From Candidatus Saccharimonadota bacterium (GTDB taxonomy: Bacteria; Patescibacteriota; Saccharimonadia; Saccharimonadales; Saccharimonadaceae), in assembly GCA_030530425.1 (NCBI GenBank), contig JAUMVA010000007.1, positions 1 through 32,162 on the forward strand: 32,162 nucleotides of DNA, in the 5' to 3' direction. Every line of letters begins with the position of its first letter. Position 1 is the stretch's first letter. A program made the translations under genes and the position numbers. Below the pieces are notes generated by a model. It was not told the DNA's origin, did not search any database, and worked only from the letters and a program-made list of their open reading frames with translations. This document shows, one piece after another, positions 23,496-32,156 of this stretch.

Positions 23496-25081
23496 CACTC
23501 ACTATCTTTTAAAATTAAGCTATGGCCAGTCATTTCATTAGGCTGATCAATATTCATCAAAGCTAAAATTGTAGGTGCTAAATCAGCCAAATTACCATCG
23601 CTACGCAGCTTTAGCCCTCGTTTAGTGACAATCAACGGCACTGGGTTAGAAGTATGGGCCGTCATCGGCGTTTCGTCATCATTCAAAACATGTTCAGAGT
23701 TACCATGATCGGCAGTAATTAAAGCGCAACCACCAAGTTCTAAAATTTGATCAACAATTTCACCTAGACATTGATCGACAGCTTCAATTGCTTTAATTGT
23801 CGGCTCCATTTTACCACTATGGCCAACCATATCTGCGTTAGCAAAATTAAGGATAATGACATCATCTCGTTGTTGCCTTAAACGCTCTAATAATTGGTTT
23901 TTTAATTCAAAAACTGACATTTCCGGCTGTAAATCATATGTAGCAACTTTTGGTGACGGAATTAATATACGATCTTCGCCAGTGAACGGCTCATGACGAC
24001 CGCCATTCATAAAAAAGGTAACATGAGGGTATTTTTCAGTCTCAGCGATGCGTAATTGGCGTTTTTGGTGATTTGACAAAACCTCACCAAGCGTATTTTT
24101 AATATCAGATTGCGCAAAAGCAATTTCAGCATTTAAATCATCATTATATTTAGTAAAACTAACAAATTTTGCTAATTTTGGACGACTCACAGTCTCAAAT
24201 TGATTAAAATCAGCATTAGCCAAAGCCATACTTAACTGAGCCGCTCGATCTGGTCGAAAATTATAAAAAATTACCACATCGTCATCATCAACCTTGCTTG
24301 GCTGACCAATCGCGAATGGCTTAACAAACTCATCGAATTCACCTCTGCTGTAAGATTGCTCGAGGCCAGCTTCAGGATCAGTAAAAATTTCACCATCACC
24401 ATTAACGATCACATCATAAGCCTGTTTAATCCGCTCCCAGCGTTTATCTCGATCCATTGCGTAATAACGTCCAGAAATGGTGGCAATTTCACCAACCCCA
24501 AGCTCCGCAATCTGTGTTTCGAGCTGGTGAAGAAAGTTCAATGCCGATTGTGGTGCCGCATCCCGCCCATCCAAGATCACATGAATTTTTACTTTTTTAA
24601 GTTCATTTTGAGCAGCCATCTTTAATAAATTAAACAAGTGATTTTGATGTGAATGAACACCACCGTCAGACAACAAACCAATTAGATGCAACGTTTTTTG
24701 ACTGTCACGCGCCAAAGTCATGGCGCTCATCAGTACTGAATTTGAAAAAAAAGTTTGATCTTTTATAGCATTATTAATCAATTCAAGCGACTGATAAACT
24801 ATTCGCCCCGCTCCAATGTTTAAGTGTCCAACTTCCGAATTACCCATTTGTCCAGCCGGCAGGCCCACAAATTCACCACTAGCGTTTAATTGTTGATGCG
24901 GAAACTCCGCCCAATAACGGTCAAAATTAGGTTTATGAGCAGCCTTAACAGCATTACCATGTTCTTGGTCACGCAAGCCAAAACCGTCGATAATAATCAA
25001 CGCTAGCGGACTAGTTGGTGAACTTTTTTTGTTTTCTTTATTTTGTGGTTTAAAATTAAAAAATTTCTGTAGAATATTCAT
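23495..25081 (-). CDS. gpmI: 2,3-bisphosphoglycerate-independent phosphoglycerate mutase
   Basis: This Mn2+-dependent enzyme interconverts 3- and 2-phosphoglycerate in glycolysis. The 528-residue protein has an N-terminal extension of about 25 residues, the phosphatase-like metal site IIIDGFG, the phosphoserine motif GNSEVGHLNIGAGR (Ser82), the substrate-binding DGRDAAPQSA and YNFRPDRAAQL, and the closing metal site LITADHGNSE with HTSNPVPLIV. Length is normal for iPGM. It heads an operon with ruvC and ruvA, joining glycolysis with recombination. AAAGG lies 7 nt before the ATG. Confidence 0.97.
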   Translation of the reverse strand: MNILQKFFNFKPQNKENKKSSPTSPLALIIIDGFGLRDQEHGNAVKAAHKPNFDRYWAEFPHQQLNASGEFVGLPAGQMGNSEVGHLNIGAGRIVYQSLELINNAIKDQTFFSNSVLMSAMTLARDSQKTLHLIGLLSDGGVHSHQNHLFNLLKMAAQNELKKVKIHVILDGRDAAPQSALNFLHQLETQIAELGVGEIATISGRYYAMDRDKRWERIKQAYDVIVNGDGEIFTDPEAGLEQSYSRGEFDEFVKPFAIGQPSKVDDDDVVIFYNFRPDRAAQLSMALANADFNQFETVSRPKLAKFVSFTKYNDDLNAEIAFAQSDIKNTLGEVLSNHQKRQLRIAETEKYPHVTFFMNGGRHEPFTGEDRILIPSPKVATYDLQPEMSVFELKNQLLERLRQQRDDVIILNFANADMVGHSGKMEPTIKAIEAVDQCLGEIVDQILELGGCALITADHGNSEHVLNDDETPMTAHTSNPVPLIVTKRGLKLRSDGNLADLAPTILALMNIDQPNEMTGHSLILKDSE

Positions 25082-25104
25082 TATTTTACCTTTGTTCAGC
25101 TAAT

Positions 25105-25133
25105 ATTTTAAAACTTTTATCTTTAAAAAGCAA
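25105..25133 (-). promoter_or_regulatory. Promoter of gpmI-ruvC-ruvA
   Basis: On the minus strand, TTGCTT (25133-25128) and TAAAAT (25110-25105) at 17-bp spacing, giving a short leader with AAAGG. Confidence 0.55.
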
Positions 25134-25148
25134 TTAACTATGTTTATC

Positions 25149-25177
25149 TTGACATTACTATCAAAGTATGATATAAC
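25149..25177 (+). promoter_or_regulatory. Strong promoter for a short structured transcript
   Basis: Perfect TTGACA (25149-25154) and TATAAC (25172-25177) at 17-bp spacing. It starts a transcript near 25184 that runs into the terminator at 25330-25357. Confidence 0.75.
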
Positions 25178-25218
25178 GAAAATGTAGCTATTGACTGATC
25201 ACTGAGGAGGTACTTTAT

Positions 25219-25293
25219 ATGAAAACTAAAATCATCAAAGTATGTGGTAATCGGGTGGTATTTACAGCTCGAGAGGAGGTAATCCAAATCTAA
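25219..25293 (+). CDS. 24-residue small protein or leader peptide
   Basis: ATG 25219 is preceded by GAGGAGG (25204-25210) at 8-nt spacing, the strongest ribosome binding site in the region. It opens a 24-codon frame (MKTKIIKVCG, then NRVVFTAREEVIQI) ending in TAA. The peptide is basic at the start, has one Cys, and has no membrane segment. A second copy of GAGGAGGTA lies inside its own end (25273-25281), where it could pause ribosomes. It could be a functional small protein or a leader peptide whose translation controls the hairpins and terminator that follow. No homologue is known to me. Confidence 0.55.
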   Translation: MKTKIIKVCGNRVVFTAREEVIQI

Positions 25294-25329
25294 AATGGGC
25301 TAACACCCCATTAAAATAAAGCTACACGC

Positions 25330-25358
25330 CCGCTCACTGAACTTTAGTGGGCGGTTTC
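25330..25358 (+). terminator. Terminator between the small ORF and the GDPD gene
   Basis: CCGCTCACT (25330-25338) and AGTGGGCGG (25346-25354) form a 9-bp stem (one G-U pair) with a 7-nt loop, followed by TTTCTATT. Confidence 0.75.
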
Positions 25359-25390
25359 TATTGCTTATTTTTAATTTAAAACATCACACA

Positions 25391-25399
25391 TGATATAAT
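25391..25399 (+). promoter_or_regulatory. Extended -10 of the GDPD gene
   Basis: TGATATAAT is an extended -10 with a perfect TATAAT (25394-25399), ending 11 nt before ATG 25411. The leader would be about 5 nt. No good -35 is visible. Confidence 0.5.
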
Positions 25400-25410
25400 A
25401 TCAAGTAAAT

Positions 25411-27204
25411 ATGCGGTTTTTTATCAATAGTTGGCACGATTTTCGACAGATTTTAACAGATTTTTTTCGGGCTATGCCTTATTTTTTGCAATACCAATTA
25501 GTAATTAAGTTGTTTTTCAGTTTAGTGATCATACCTTTGTTCTTTGCAATAACTAACTTGATACTTCAGACCACAGTCGATGGTTTCGTTGCCAACAGCA
25601 ATATTTTAAAATTTTTAATCACGCCAGCTGGAATAATTCTTACTATCATAGCCGTAACTTTAATTCTATTAGGCGCATCACTTGAAATCTGCGGCGCAAT
25701 TATTATTAGTAGTCGTCATCTACAGTCTCAATCACGAATTAATTTTCATCAAACTTTTTTACTGAGTTTAAAATTACTACCAAAAATGTTCGGTTTAGGA
25801 ACAATGATTTTAGTTTTTTATCTAACTATTCTGTCTCCAATTATTGGTAATATCTTGGGTTTAAGTTTCTTAAGTTGGCTAAAATTACCAAATTTCGTCG
25901 TCGATGTTATTTTTTCATCACCATTTTATATCAGTGTCTACTTTCTAGTCATTTTGATATCATTTGCGTTAAGTACTCTGTGGATTTTTGTTTTTCATTT
26001 TTTAGCTTTAGTTAAATATAATATCCTCACTGCCATAAAACATAGTCAAAGATTAGTTTTAGATAATCTAAAATTTTTTATCAAAGCTAGTTTTGGGTTT
26101 GGTTTTTATTCGAGCATAATTATTTTTGGCGCAGTAATCTTGTGGTCAATCCTTGTATCATTCCTAATTCATAAACTTAACCTAGAGGCTTTTTTGCCAC
26201 AACGCTTAATCATACTCTTATTTTTGACTCAACAATTAATTATTTTATTAAGTACAATTTTGTTCGCACCACTTGGCATTTTTTTCATCACTAAATTATT
26301 CTTGCATTTGTATCAACAACCAATTAACCTAGATATTCCGAAATTACCAGCTACTATCATTGATGCGGGATTAAAGATTCGCTTTGTTCGTCGACCGTTA
26401 ATTGCCTTGGTGATAATTTCGATGATCATTACACTGAGTTTCCCTTTAAAATTTTTTATCAAGACACCGAGCCCTGTAATGATTGTCAGTCATCGTGCTG
26501 GTGGTCATTTAGCAACGGAGAATTCACTTAATGGACTACAAAAATCAATCGATCTAGGAATTAAATGGGCAGAGATTGACATTCAACGCACTCAAGACGG
26601 CTATTACATAGTGCATCACGATCGAACCCTTAAACGCTTAACTGGTGAATCACACCCTAGTCAGGAATTGACCCTCGATGAGATTCAAAAACTTACTATG
26701 CGTAATTCTAACTCAACTGAAAAAATAGCCACGCTTAATCAGGTGTTTGAGTTAGCACGCGGTAAAATTAATTTATTTGTTGAACTAAAAGGTAAAACAG
26801 CCGATCAACAAATGGTTGATGATGTTATAAAATTAGCCAAGCAATACCAAGTTTATGATCAAATTGTCTTGATTTCTGGACAAGTTAAGCTAATTCATCA
26901 AGCTAAAAGTAAATACCCAGATGTTAAAACTGGCATGATTTATTACCTAGCATTAGGCGACACACGGCGTTTTAGTACTGACTATTTGATCATTGAGGAA
27001 ATGCTCGCAAATCGAGAGTTTATTAAAAAAGCTCATCACGCCAATAAACGCGTAATTGTCTGGACTGTTAACAATGAGCTCGATGCTGAAAAATATCTCA
27101 ATTTAGCAGTTGATGGCATCATCACGGATAAACCCGATAAACTGTCCTATCTATCACAAAACTTATCTTTACAAGATTTAATTATAAACGCTTTTGGATT
27201 TTAA
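25411..27204 (+). CDS. Glycerophosphodiester phosphodiesterase with N-terminal membrane domain
   Basis: The 597-residue protein joins an N-terminal membrane domain of about seven helices (about 20-355, the GDPD membrane-domain family) to a C-terminal GDPD domain (about 360-590). The catalytic segment shows SHRAGGHLATENS with His and Glu ligands, WAEIDIQRTQDGYYIVHHD with metal Glu/Asp and catalytic His, LFVELKGK, and VIVWTVNN near the end, followed by VDGIITDKPD. Such enzymes cleave glycerophosphodiesters from lipids or teichoic-acid-like polymers. Its presence alongside the LTA-synthase-like gene suggests turnover of glycerophosphate polymers or lipids. It is separated from the micro-ORF by a terminator and has its own -10. 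It converges with the PAP2 gene with a 4-bp overlap. Confidence 0.93.
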   Translation: MRFFINSWHDFRQILTDFFRAMPYFLQYQLVIKLFFSLVIIPLFFAITNLILQTTVDGFVANSNILKFLITPAGIILTIIAVTLILLGASLEICGAIIISSRHLQSQSRINFHQTFLLSLKLLPKMFGLGTMILVFYLTILSPIIGNILGLSFLSWLKLPNFVVDVIFSSPFYISVYFLVILISFALSTLWIFVFHFLALVKYNILTAIKHSQRLVLDNLKFFIKASFGFGFYSSIIIFGAVILWSILVSFLIHKLNLEAFLPQRLIILLFLTQQLIILLSTILFAPLGIFFITKLFLHLYQQPINLDIPKLPATIIDAGLKIRFVRRPLIALVIISMIITLSFPLKFFIKTPSPVMIVSHRAGGHLATENSLNGLQKSIDLGIKWAEIDIQRTQDGYYIVHHDRTLKRLTGESHPSQELTLDEIQKLTMRNSNSTEKIATLNQVFELARGKINLFVELKGKTADQQMVDDVIKLAKQYQVYDQIVLISGQVKLIHQAKSKYPDVKTGMIYYLALGDTRRFSTDYLIIEEMLANREFIKKAHHANKRVIVWTVNNELDAEKYLNLAVDGIITDKPDKLSYLSQNLSLQDLIINAFGF

Positions 27205-27746
27205 AAAATAATCAATATAAAGCTAATCATGCAAACTATACCAAGTAACCAGCCAGCTAGTACATCAGTTAGATAGTGTGCACCGAGATAAACTCGCGAG
27301 ATACCGATCATAAAAATCACAAACGGAGCTAAGATAGTCAAACCTAAAACAAAAATCATTGGCACATTTATTGATGATAAAACCAACGGCAAACTATACC
27401 AAGTCACTAAACCAACCGCAGAATGCCCGCTTGGAAAACTATGTTTTGAGAATAAAATTTTTTTTGCGTAATCGGTATCTGGTCGGTCCCGACGAAAAAT
27501 TAGTTTTAAGATAGTATTTATAATGTGAGTTACGATAATTAATCCCGCCACCTGACCAATCAATGGCTTGTGAATCGATAATGAAATTATCATCATAATT
27601 AAAACCGTGATTGTAACAAATACCGGCGCACCTAAAATAGTTACAGTATGCATAATTTCATTCCAAGGTTTTGTCGGTAACTTTTTTATCGCACGAACCG
27701 TAGCTTGATAAAACCGTTGTATTTTTGCAAATTTCATTGATTTCAT
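27201..27746 (-). CDS. PAP2-superfamily membrane phosphatase
   Basis: The 181-residue, roughly five-helix protein carries all three PAP2 phosphatase motifs: KLIFRRDRP (81-89, KX6RP), PSGHS (105-109) and SRVYLGAHYLTD (150-161, SRX5HX3D). These enzymes dephosphorylate phosphatidate, undecaprenyl diphosphate or similar lipid phosphates on the outer face of the membrane. Undecaprenyl-PP recycling is plausible, given the lipid-carrier glycosyltransferases nearby. ATG 27746 has no Shine-Dalgarno; an extended -10 (TGATAAAAT) ends 7 nt before it, so it is leaderless. Confidence 0.94.
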   Translation of the reverse strand: MKSMKFAKIQRFYQATVRAIKKLPTKPWNEIMHTVTILGAPVFVTITVLIMMIISLSIHKPLIGQVAGLIIVTHIINTILKLIFRRDRPDTDYAKKILFSKHSFPSGHSAVGLVTWYSLPLVLSSINVPMIFVLGLTILAPFVIFMIGISRVYLGAHYLTDVLAGWLLGIVCMISFILIIF

Positions 27747-27753
27747 TATGCTT

Positions 27754-27762
27754 ATTTTATCA
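27754..27762 (-). promoter_or_regulatory. Extended -10 of the PAP2 gene, leaderless
   Basis: On the minus strand, TGATAAAAT with TAAAAT at 27759-27754, ending 7 nt before ATG 27746. Confidence 0.5.
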
Positions 27763-27847
27763 AAAACAATTCTAAAAACCTAGTTACCTGTTATTAAAGA
27801 TTTTTATTTTCAGTTTTTTTACAGATTAATGTATTAATATCGTAGAC

Positions 27848-27885
27848 ATTCAAGAAATAATTAGTCATTTGATCATTTCTTGAAT
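27848..27885. repeat. Inverted repeat, 11-bp perfect arms
   Basis: ATTCAAGAAAT (27848-27858) and ATTTCTTGAAT (27875-27885) are perfect reverse complements around a 16-bp AT-rich centre. It lies about 45 bp before the start of a possible transcript and may be an operator. ATTCAA occurs again at about 27899. Confidence 0.6.
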
Positions 27886-27903
27886 TAATAAATTAATGAT
27901 TCA

Positions 27904-28130
27904 AATATAAAATAGAGAAAGGAGCTTTAATGGTCATCGCATAGTTAGCTTCAAGAAAATCAGTTAGCAATTCCTTGGGCGATGATTTATGCAAATAGAC
28001 GAGAAGTCATAGGAATAACTGCTTGTTACAAGGAATATATATTTAAAACCTACTCATTACATCTTTAAATCGCCTCAACTAATGGGGTGATTTCTAAACC
28101 ATCCCGAAAATGATATCGGGATGGTTTTTC
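27904..28130 (+). ncRNA. Unassigned possible transcript, 485-bp gene-poor interval
   Basis: The stretch 27747-28147 has no convincing gene. A TATAAA-like element near 27905 is followed by AAAGGAG and a 4-codon frame ATG GTC ATC GCA TAG (27930-27944). Downstream, TCATCGC pairs with GCGATGA, ATTCCTTG pairs with CAAGGAAT, and CGCCTC pairs (with wobble) with GGGGTG. The tract ends at the terminator 28096-28127. A 28-codon ATG frame from about 27984 (MIYANRRE...) has no ribosome binding site. It does not match tmRNA, RNase P, SRP or 6S RNA as I know them. It could be a small RNA or a decayed gene. Confidence 0.3.
28096..28130. terminator. Terminator, probably the original dnaK terminator
   Basis: AAACCATCCCGA (28096-28107) and TCGGGATGGTTT (28116-28127) form a 12-bp perfect stem with an 8-nt loop. 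The T run is better on the plus strand (TTTTTC). On the minus strand it lies about 20 bp after the stop codon of the displaced dnaK tail. Confidence 0.8.
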
Positions 28131-28148
28131 TTGTCTTAAAGTCTGTAT

Positions 28149-28361
28149 TATTTATCGTTAACGACTTCACCTTCAACAACTTCATCTTCTTTGGAATCGG
28201 CTTGCTTGTTGGTGTTTTTCGCATCTGCGGCTTAAGATTGGTACATTTTAGCACCGATTGGCATGATCGCATCTTGCAAAGCTTTAGCGGCTTTTTCTAG
28301 TTCGTCTTTATCATCAGAGTTTTGATGGGTTTTAGCTTCCTCAACGGCTTTTTTGATCGCG
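28149..28361 (-). pseudogene. Displaced duplicate of the dnaK 3' end
   Basis: This stretch aligns without gaps to the true dnaK end (28151-28361 matches 30276-30486), with 26 differences by eye in 211 bases (about 88 percent identity). The first 41 codons of the copy are synonymous with dnaK throughout and serve as the C-terminus of the upstream nucleotidyltransferase gene. Two changes near the QA codons create TCT TAA, so that reading stops there. The rest of the DnaK tail, ending EGEVVNDK with its own TAA, is still readable but untranslated. It is the relic of an earlier dnaK terminus. Confidence 0.9.
28149..28361. repeat. Left direct repeat (dnaK 3' end copy) of the inserted cassette
   Basis: Left member of the ~211-bp direct repeat pair, whose right member is 30276-30486 inside dnaK. 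Both have the same orientation and bracket the two-gene cassette. Similarity stops abruptly at 28361/28362, where the nucleotidyltransferase gene sequence begins. Confidence 0.88.
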
Positions 28362-29752
28362 CTTTTTCCTAGTGCTACCTTTACAGTACCAAATAATTCA
28401 ATCCTATTATCTGGACTATGAATCAGATTTCTAGAATAATAGCGATATTGCTCGTCACTGAATCTTTTAGAAGGATTAGTTCTCTTTTCAATAATCACTT
28501 TTAATAGTTCTTTATACTTCTCTTCATCACCAGGCAATGGCAATAAATCCCTAACACTACCATTTACCAAACGCCCCTCTCGTAATCTATCATCACTCCT
28601 ATCACTAATTCTGACGCCTTTAATTTCACTAATCGTTTTAAACATGATATTCTGCGGACAATCAGATTTTACAATAATCGGCATAACAGAGCCTGAAGAT
28701 AAATATTCTTGTGCATCTCTCAAATCCGAACCACGTAGAAGAGGATAAATCATCTCAATGTCTTTGTCCGATAAACAATCAATTTTTTGACAATAAATAA
28801 TCTCACCATTAATTTTGCCCAACCCATTCTTAATTTTGTCAAGTATAACGTCTACTTGCTCTCTATCAAAAGCATCTGGTTTTAGCAAGAAAGCACCAAG
28901 AGAATAACTCTTCTCTTGGTTATCTATAGCATCTATAAATTCATGTATTGAATTTCCAAGAATAATCCCATCTTCTCTAAATGGGTAAATTGAAGGATTG
29001 TTTTCATATAGAATAATAGAACTTGTGTCCGTCCCAACCCATTGCGAGTCTGCTATTCTTGGAAAAGGTTCTCTGTCTATAGCACCGTCATTAATCGCAA
29101 CATCATCTGGCCTTAGGTGGAATAAAGATTCTGGATATGCCCTAATCTCCAAAAAGTCACCTGGTATTTGTTTATTAAAATATTCGTTTATTTTTTTAAC
29201 AAAAGATAGGTTATTAATAATAAGTTGCTTTTCTAATAAATCTTTGAAACCATGAGCCATCCAAGGCTCTTTTTTATAATTTTGTTCAATAAAAATCTGA
29301 TAATAAAATACATTCTGTTTATAAAATTCTTCAAAACAAGCTTTTTTCTTTTTCATCCAATGTAAAGTACCGCGTTCTAAACTCCCTGAAGCTAGTTCAT
29401 CTATTAAAGCACATCCCGCTATATCTACTTTTTCACCAGCATTAATAGATGCTGTATTATCTTTGGTAGCAATCCAAATATCAAGATCAGATTGAGAAGA
29501 CGTAGTCATCTTTCTCCTGTCAGGATTTCTAATCGATTCATACGCAGTTCCTAAAAGACCCGGCCTTTTTTGCTCAAAAAAATCAATCGAAAAATTATTT
29601 TGAACTAAGCTTCCTATCGCCAAAGCTCCAACAATATGCTTAAACTCTTCCGCTACAGTACAAAATTCTTCATTAAATTTATTCCATTCCCCCTTGGTAA
29701 TTATCTTACTTAGTTGTATGGTTTCAAATTCTCTATTCTCGCCATTATTCAC
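28232..29752 (-). CDS. Nucleotidyltransferase-like + NDP-kinase-like protein with captured DnaK tail
   Basis: The 506-residue protein has a nucleotidyltransferase-like N-terminus with GS (47-48) and the metal-binding SDLDIW (88-93), separated by a long 40-residue insertion. A middle region without recognised family follows (about 110-280). Then comes a nucleoside-diphosphate-kinase-like domain (about 285-460): LLKPDA (289-294), EYLSSGSV (349-356), GSVRDLL (398-404), and NLIHSPDN (442-449) with the phospho-acceptor-type His445. An insertion of about 40 residues precedes that His, the KPFF motif is not seen, and HGSD is HSPD, so activity is uncertain. Residues 465-505 are identical in sequence to the DnaK C-terminus. 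Arg codons AGA/AGG are frequent, unlike in dnaK. The start is GTG, leaderless, 7 nt after TATAAT. It probably arrived by transfer. I do not recognise the combination. Confidence 0.8.
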   Translation of the reverse strand: MNNGENREFETIQLSKIITKGEWNKFNEEFCTVAEEFKHIVGALAIGSLVQNNFSIDFFEQKRPGLLGTAYESIRNPDRRKMTTSSQSDLDIWIATKDNTASINAGEKVDIAGCALIDELASGSLERGTLHWMKKKKACFEEFYKQNVFYYQIFIEQNYKKEPWMAHGFKDLLEKQLIINNLSFVKKINEYFNKQIPGDFLEIRAYPESLFHLRPDDVAINDGAIDREPFPRIADSQWVGTDTSSIILYENNPSIYPFREDGIILGNSIHEFIDAIDNQEKSYSLGAFLLKPDAFDREQVDVILDKIKNGLGKINGEIIYCQKIDCLSDKDIEMIYPLLRGSDLRDAQEYLSSGSVMPIIVKSDCPQNIMFKTISEIKGVRISDRSDDRLREGRLVNGSVRDLLPLPGDEEKYKELLKVIIEKRTNPSKRFSDEQYRYYSRNLIHSPDNRIELFGTVKVALGKSAIKKAVEEAKTHQNSDDKDELEKAAKALQDAIMPIGAKMYQS

Positions 29753-29790
29753 ACTTTACATTATAACATAAAACGCATATAATGTAAAGT
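29753..29790. promoter_or_regulatory. Symmetric divergent promoter palindrome
   Basis: ACTTTACATTATA (29753-29765) and TATAATGTAAAGT (29778-29790) are perfect 13-bp inverted arms around a 12-bp centre. Read on either strand it gives TTTACA, 17 bp, TATAAT. The GTG at 29752 and the ATG at 29791 start directly outside the arms, 7 nt from each -10. The two promoters are thus mutually overlapping and leaderless, and a symmetric repressor could shut both. Confidence 0.8.
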
Positions 29791-30198
29791 ATGAGTAAAG
29801 AACTAAAAGTGATCATTCGAGCAATTGTCGTCAACCAAGATCGAGTTTTATTAGTCAAAAAGACTGGAGCGGATTTTTGGCATTTTCCAGGTGGTAAATG
29901 GGAGTTCGCAAGAGAAAATATCAAGCAAGCCATCCAGCGCGAATCAATTGAAGAAACCGGCTATCAAATTCAACCGATAGAGGTTGTTTTCACTCAAGAA
30001 TTACGTGAAGATAACAAAGTTTATCTCGAACTGTTTTGGCAGGCGGAACTCATTACTTCAGACCAGTTGCCTGTTGCTCCAGAGGAGGAAATCCAAAACT
30101 ATCAATGGTTCGACATTAATGATCTAGCCAGCCAATCAATCAACTTCAAACCAAATAATCCAACCATCATCGATATTCTACAACGTTTCGTTAAATAA
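29791..30198 (+). CDS. Nudix hydrolase, divergent partner of the NTase-NDPK gene
   Basis: The 135-residue protein is a single Nudix domain: strands around VIIRAIVVNQDRVLLVKK, the HFPGGKWEF turn (31-39) and the box ending REsIEETGY (50-58). The box has one extra residue: the first Gly to Glu spacing is six instead of five (GKWEFARE), while the E-x7-RE-x2-EE-x-G part is intact, so catalysis is still likely. It probably hydrolyses a nucleoside diphosphate derivative; the substrate is unknown. The start ATG abuts the palindromic promoter and has no Shine-Dalgarno. It lies within the cassette bracketed by the dnaK tail repeats and may act on the product of the divergent gene. A terminator shared with dnaK follows. 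Confidence 0.92.
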   Translation: MSKELKVIIRAIVVNQDRVLLVKKTGADFWHFPGGKWEFARENIKQAIQRESIEETGYQIQPIEVVFTQELREDNKVYLELFWQAELITSDQLPVAPEEEIQNYQWFDINDLASQSINFKPNNPTIIDILQRFVK

Positions 30199-30210
30199 AA
30201 TATATTCATC

Positions 30211-30247
30211 AAAAAACACCCCAGCATTTCCGTGCGGGGTGTTTTTG
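30211..30247. terminator. Bidirectional terminator between Nudix gene and dnaK
   Basis: AAAAACACCCC (30212-30222) and GGGGTGTTTTT (30236-30246) form an 11-bp stem, with an internal GCA/TGC pairing in the loop. A and T tracts on both sides suit ends of both the Nudix gene (+) and dnaK (-). Confidence 0.9.
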
Positions 30248-30272
30248 TGATTTTGAGCATTAAGCTGATAAT

Positions 30273-32156
<1,884 letters not shown>

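Larger units (their letters stand above)
25183..25360 (+). ncRNA. Candidate structured leader or small RNA with internal micro-ORF
   Basis: A ~175-nt transcript is predicted from the promoter at 25149-25177 to the terminator at 25330-25357. TGTAGCT at its 5' end (25183-25189) is perfectly complementary to AGCTACA at 25320-25326, which would close the whole RNA. A second hairpin AATGGG/CCCATT (25294-25299 with 25307-25312) lies just after the micro-ORF stop. It could be a free small mRNA/sRNA or an attenuating leader of the GDPD gene 50 bp downstream. I recognise no known RNA family. Confidence 0.45.

Noticed and set aside
27904-28130. tmRNA, RNase P RNA, SRP RNA or 6S RNA
   Set aside because: No tRNA-like ends with TTCGAATCC, no RNase P or SRP core motifs, and no long closing stem with central bubble.
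28075-28272. Separate 65-codon frame in the displaced dnaK tail
   Set aside because: It reads the relic dnaK tail and the terminator in a different frame; no start signal.
29745-29933. Minus-strand 62-codon frame over the divergent promoter
   Set aside because: Antisense to the Nudix gene and covering the palindrome; no ribosome binding site.
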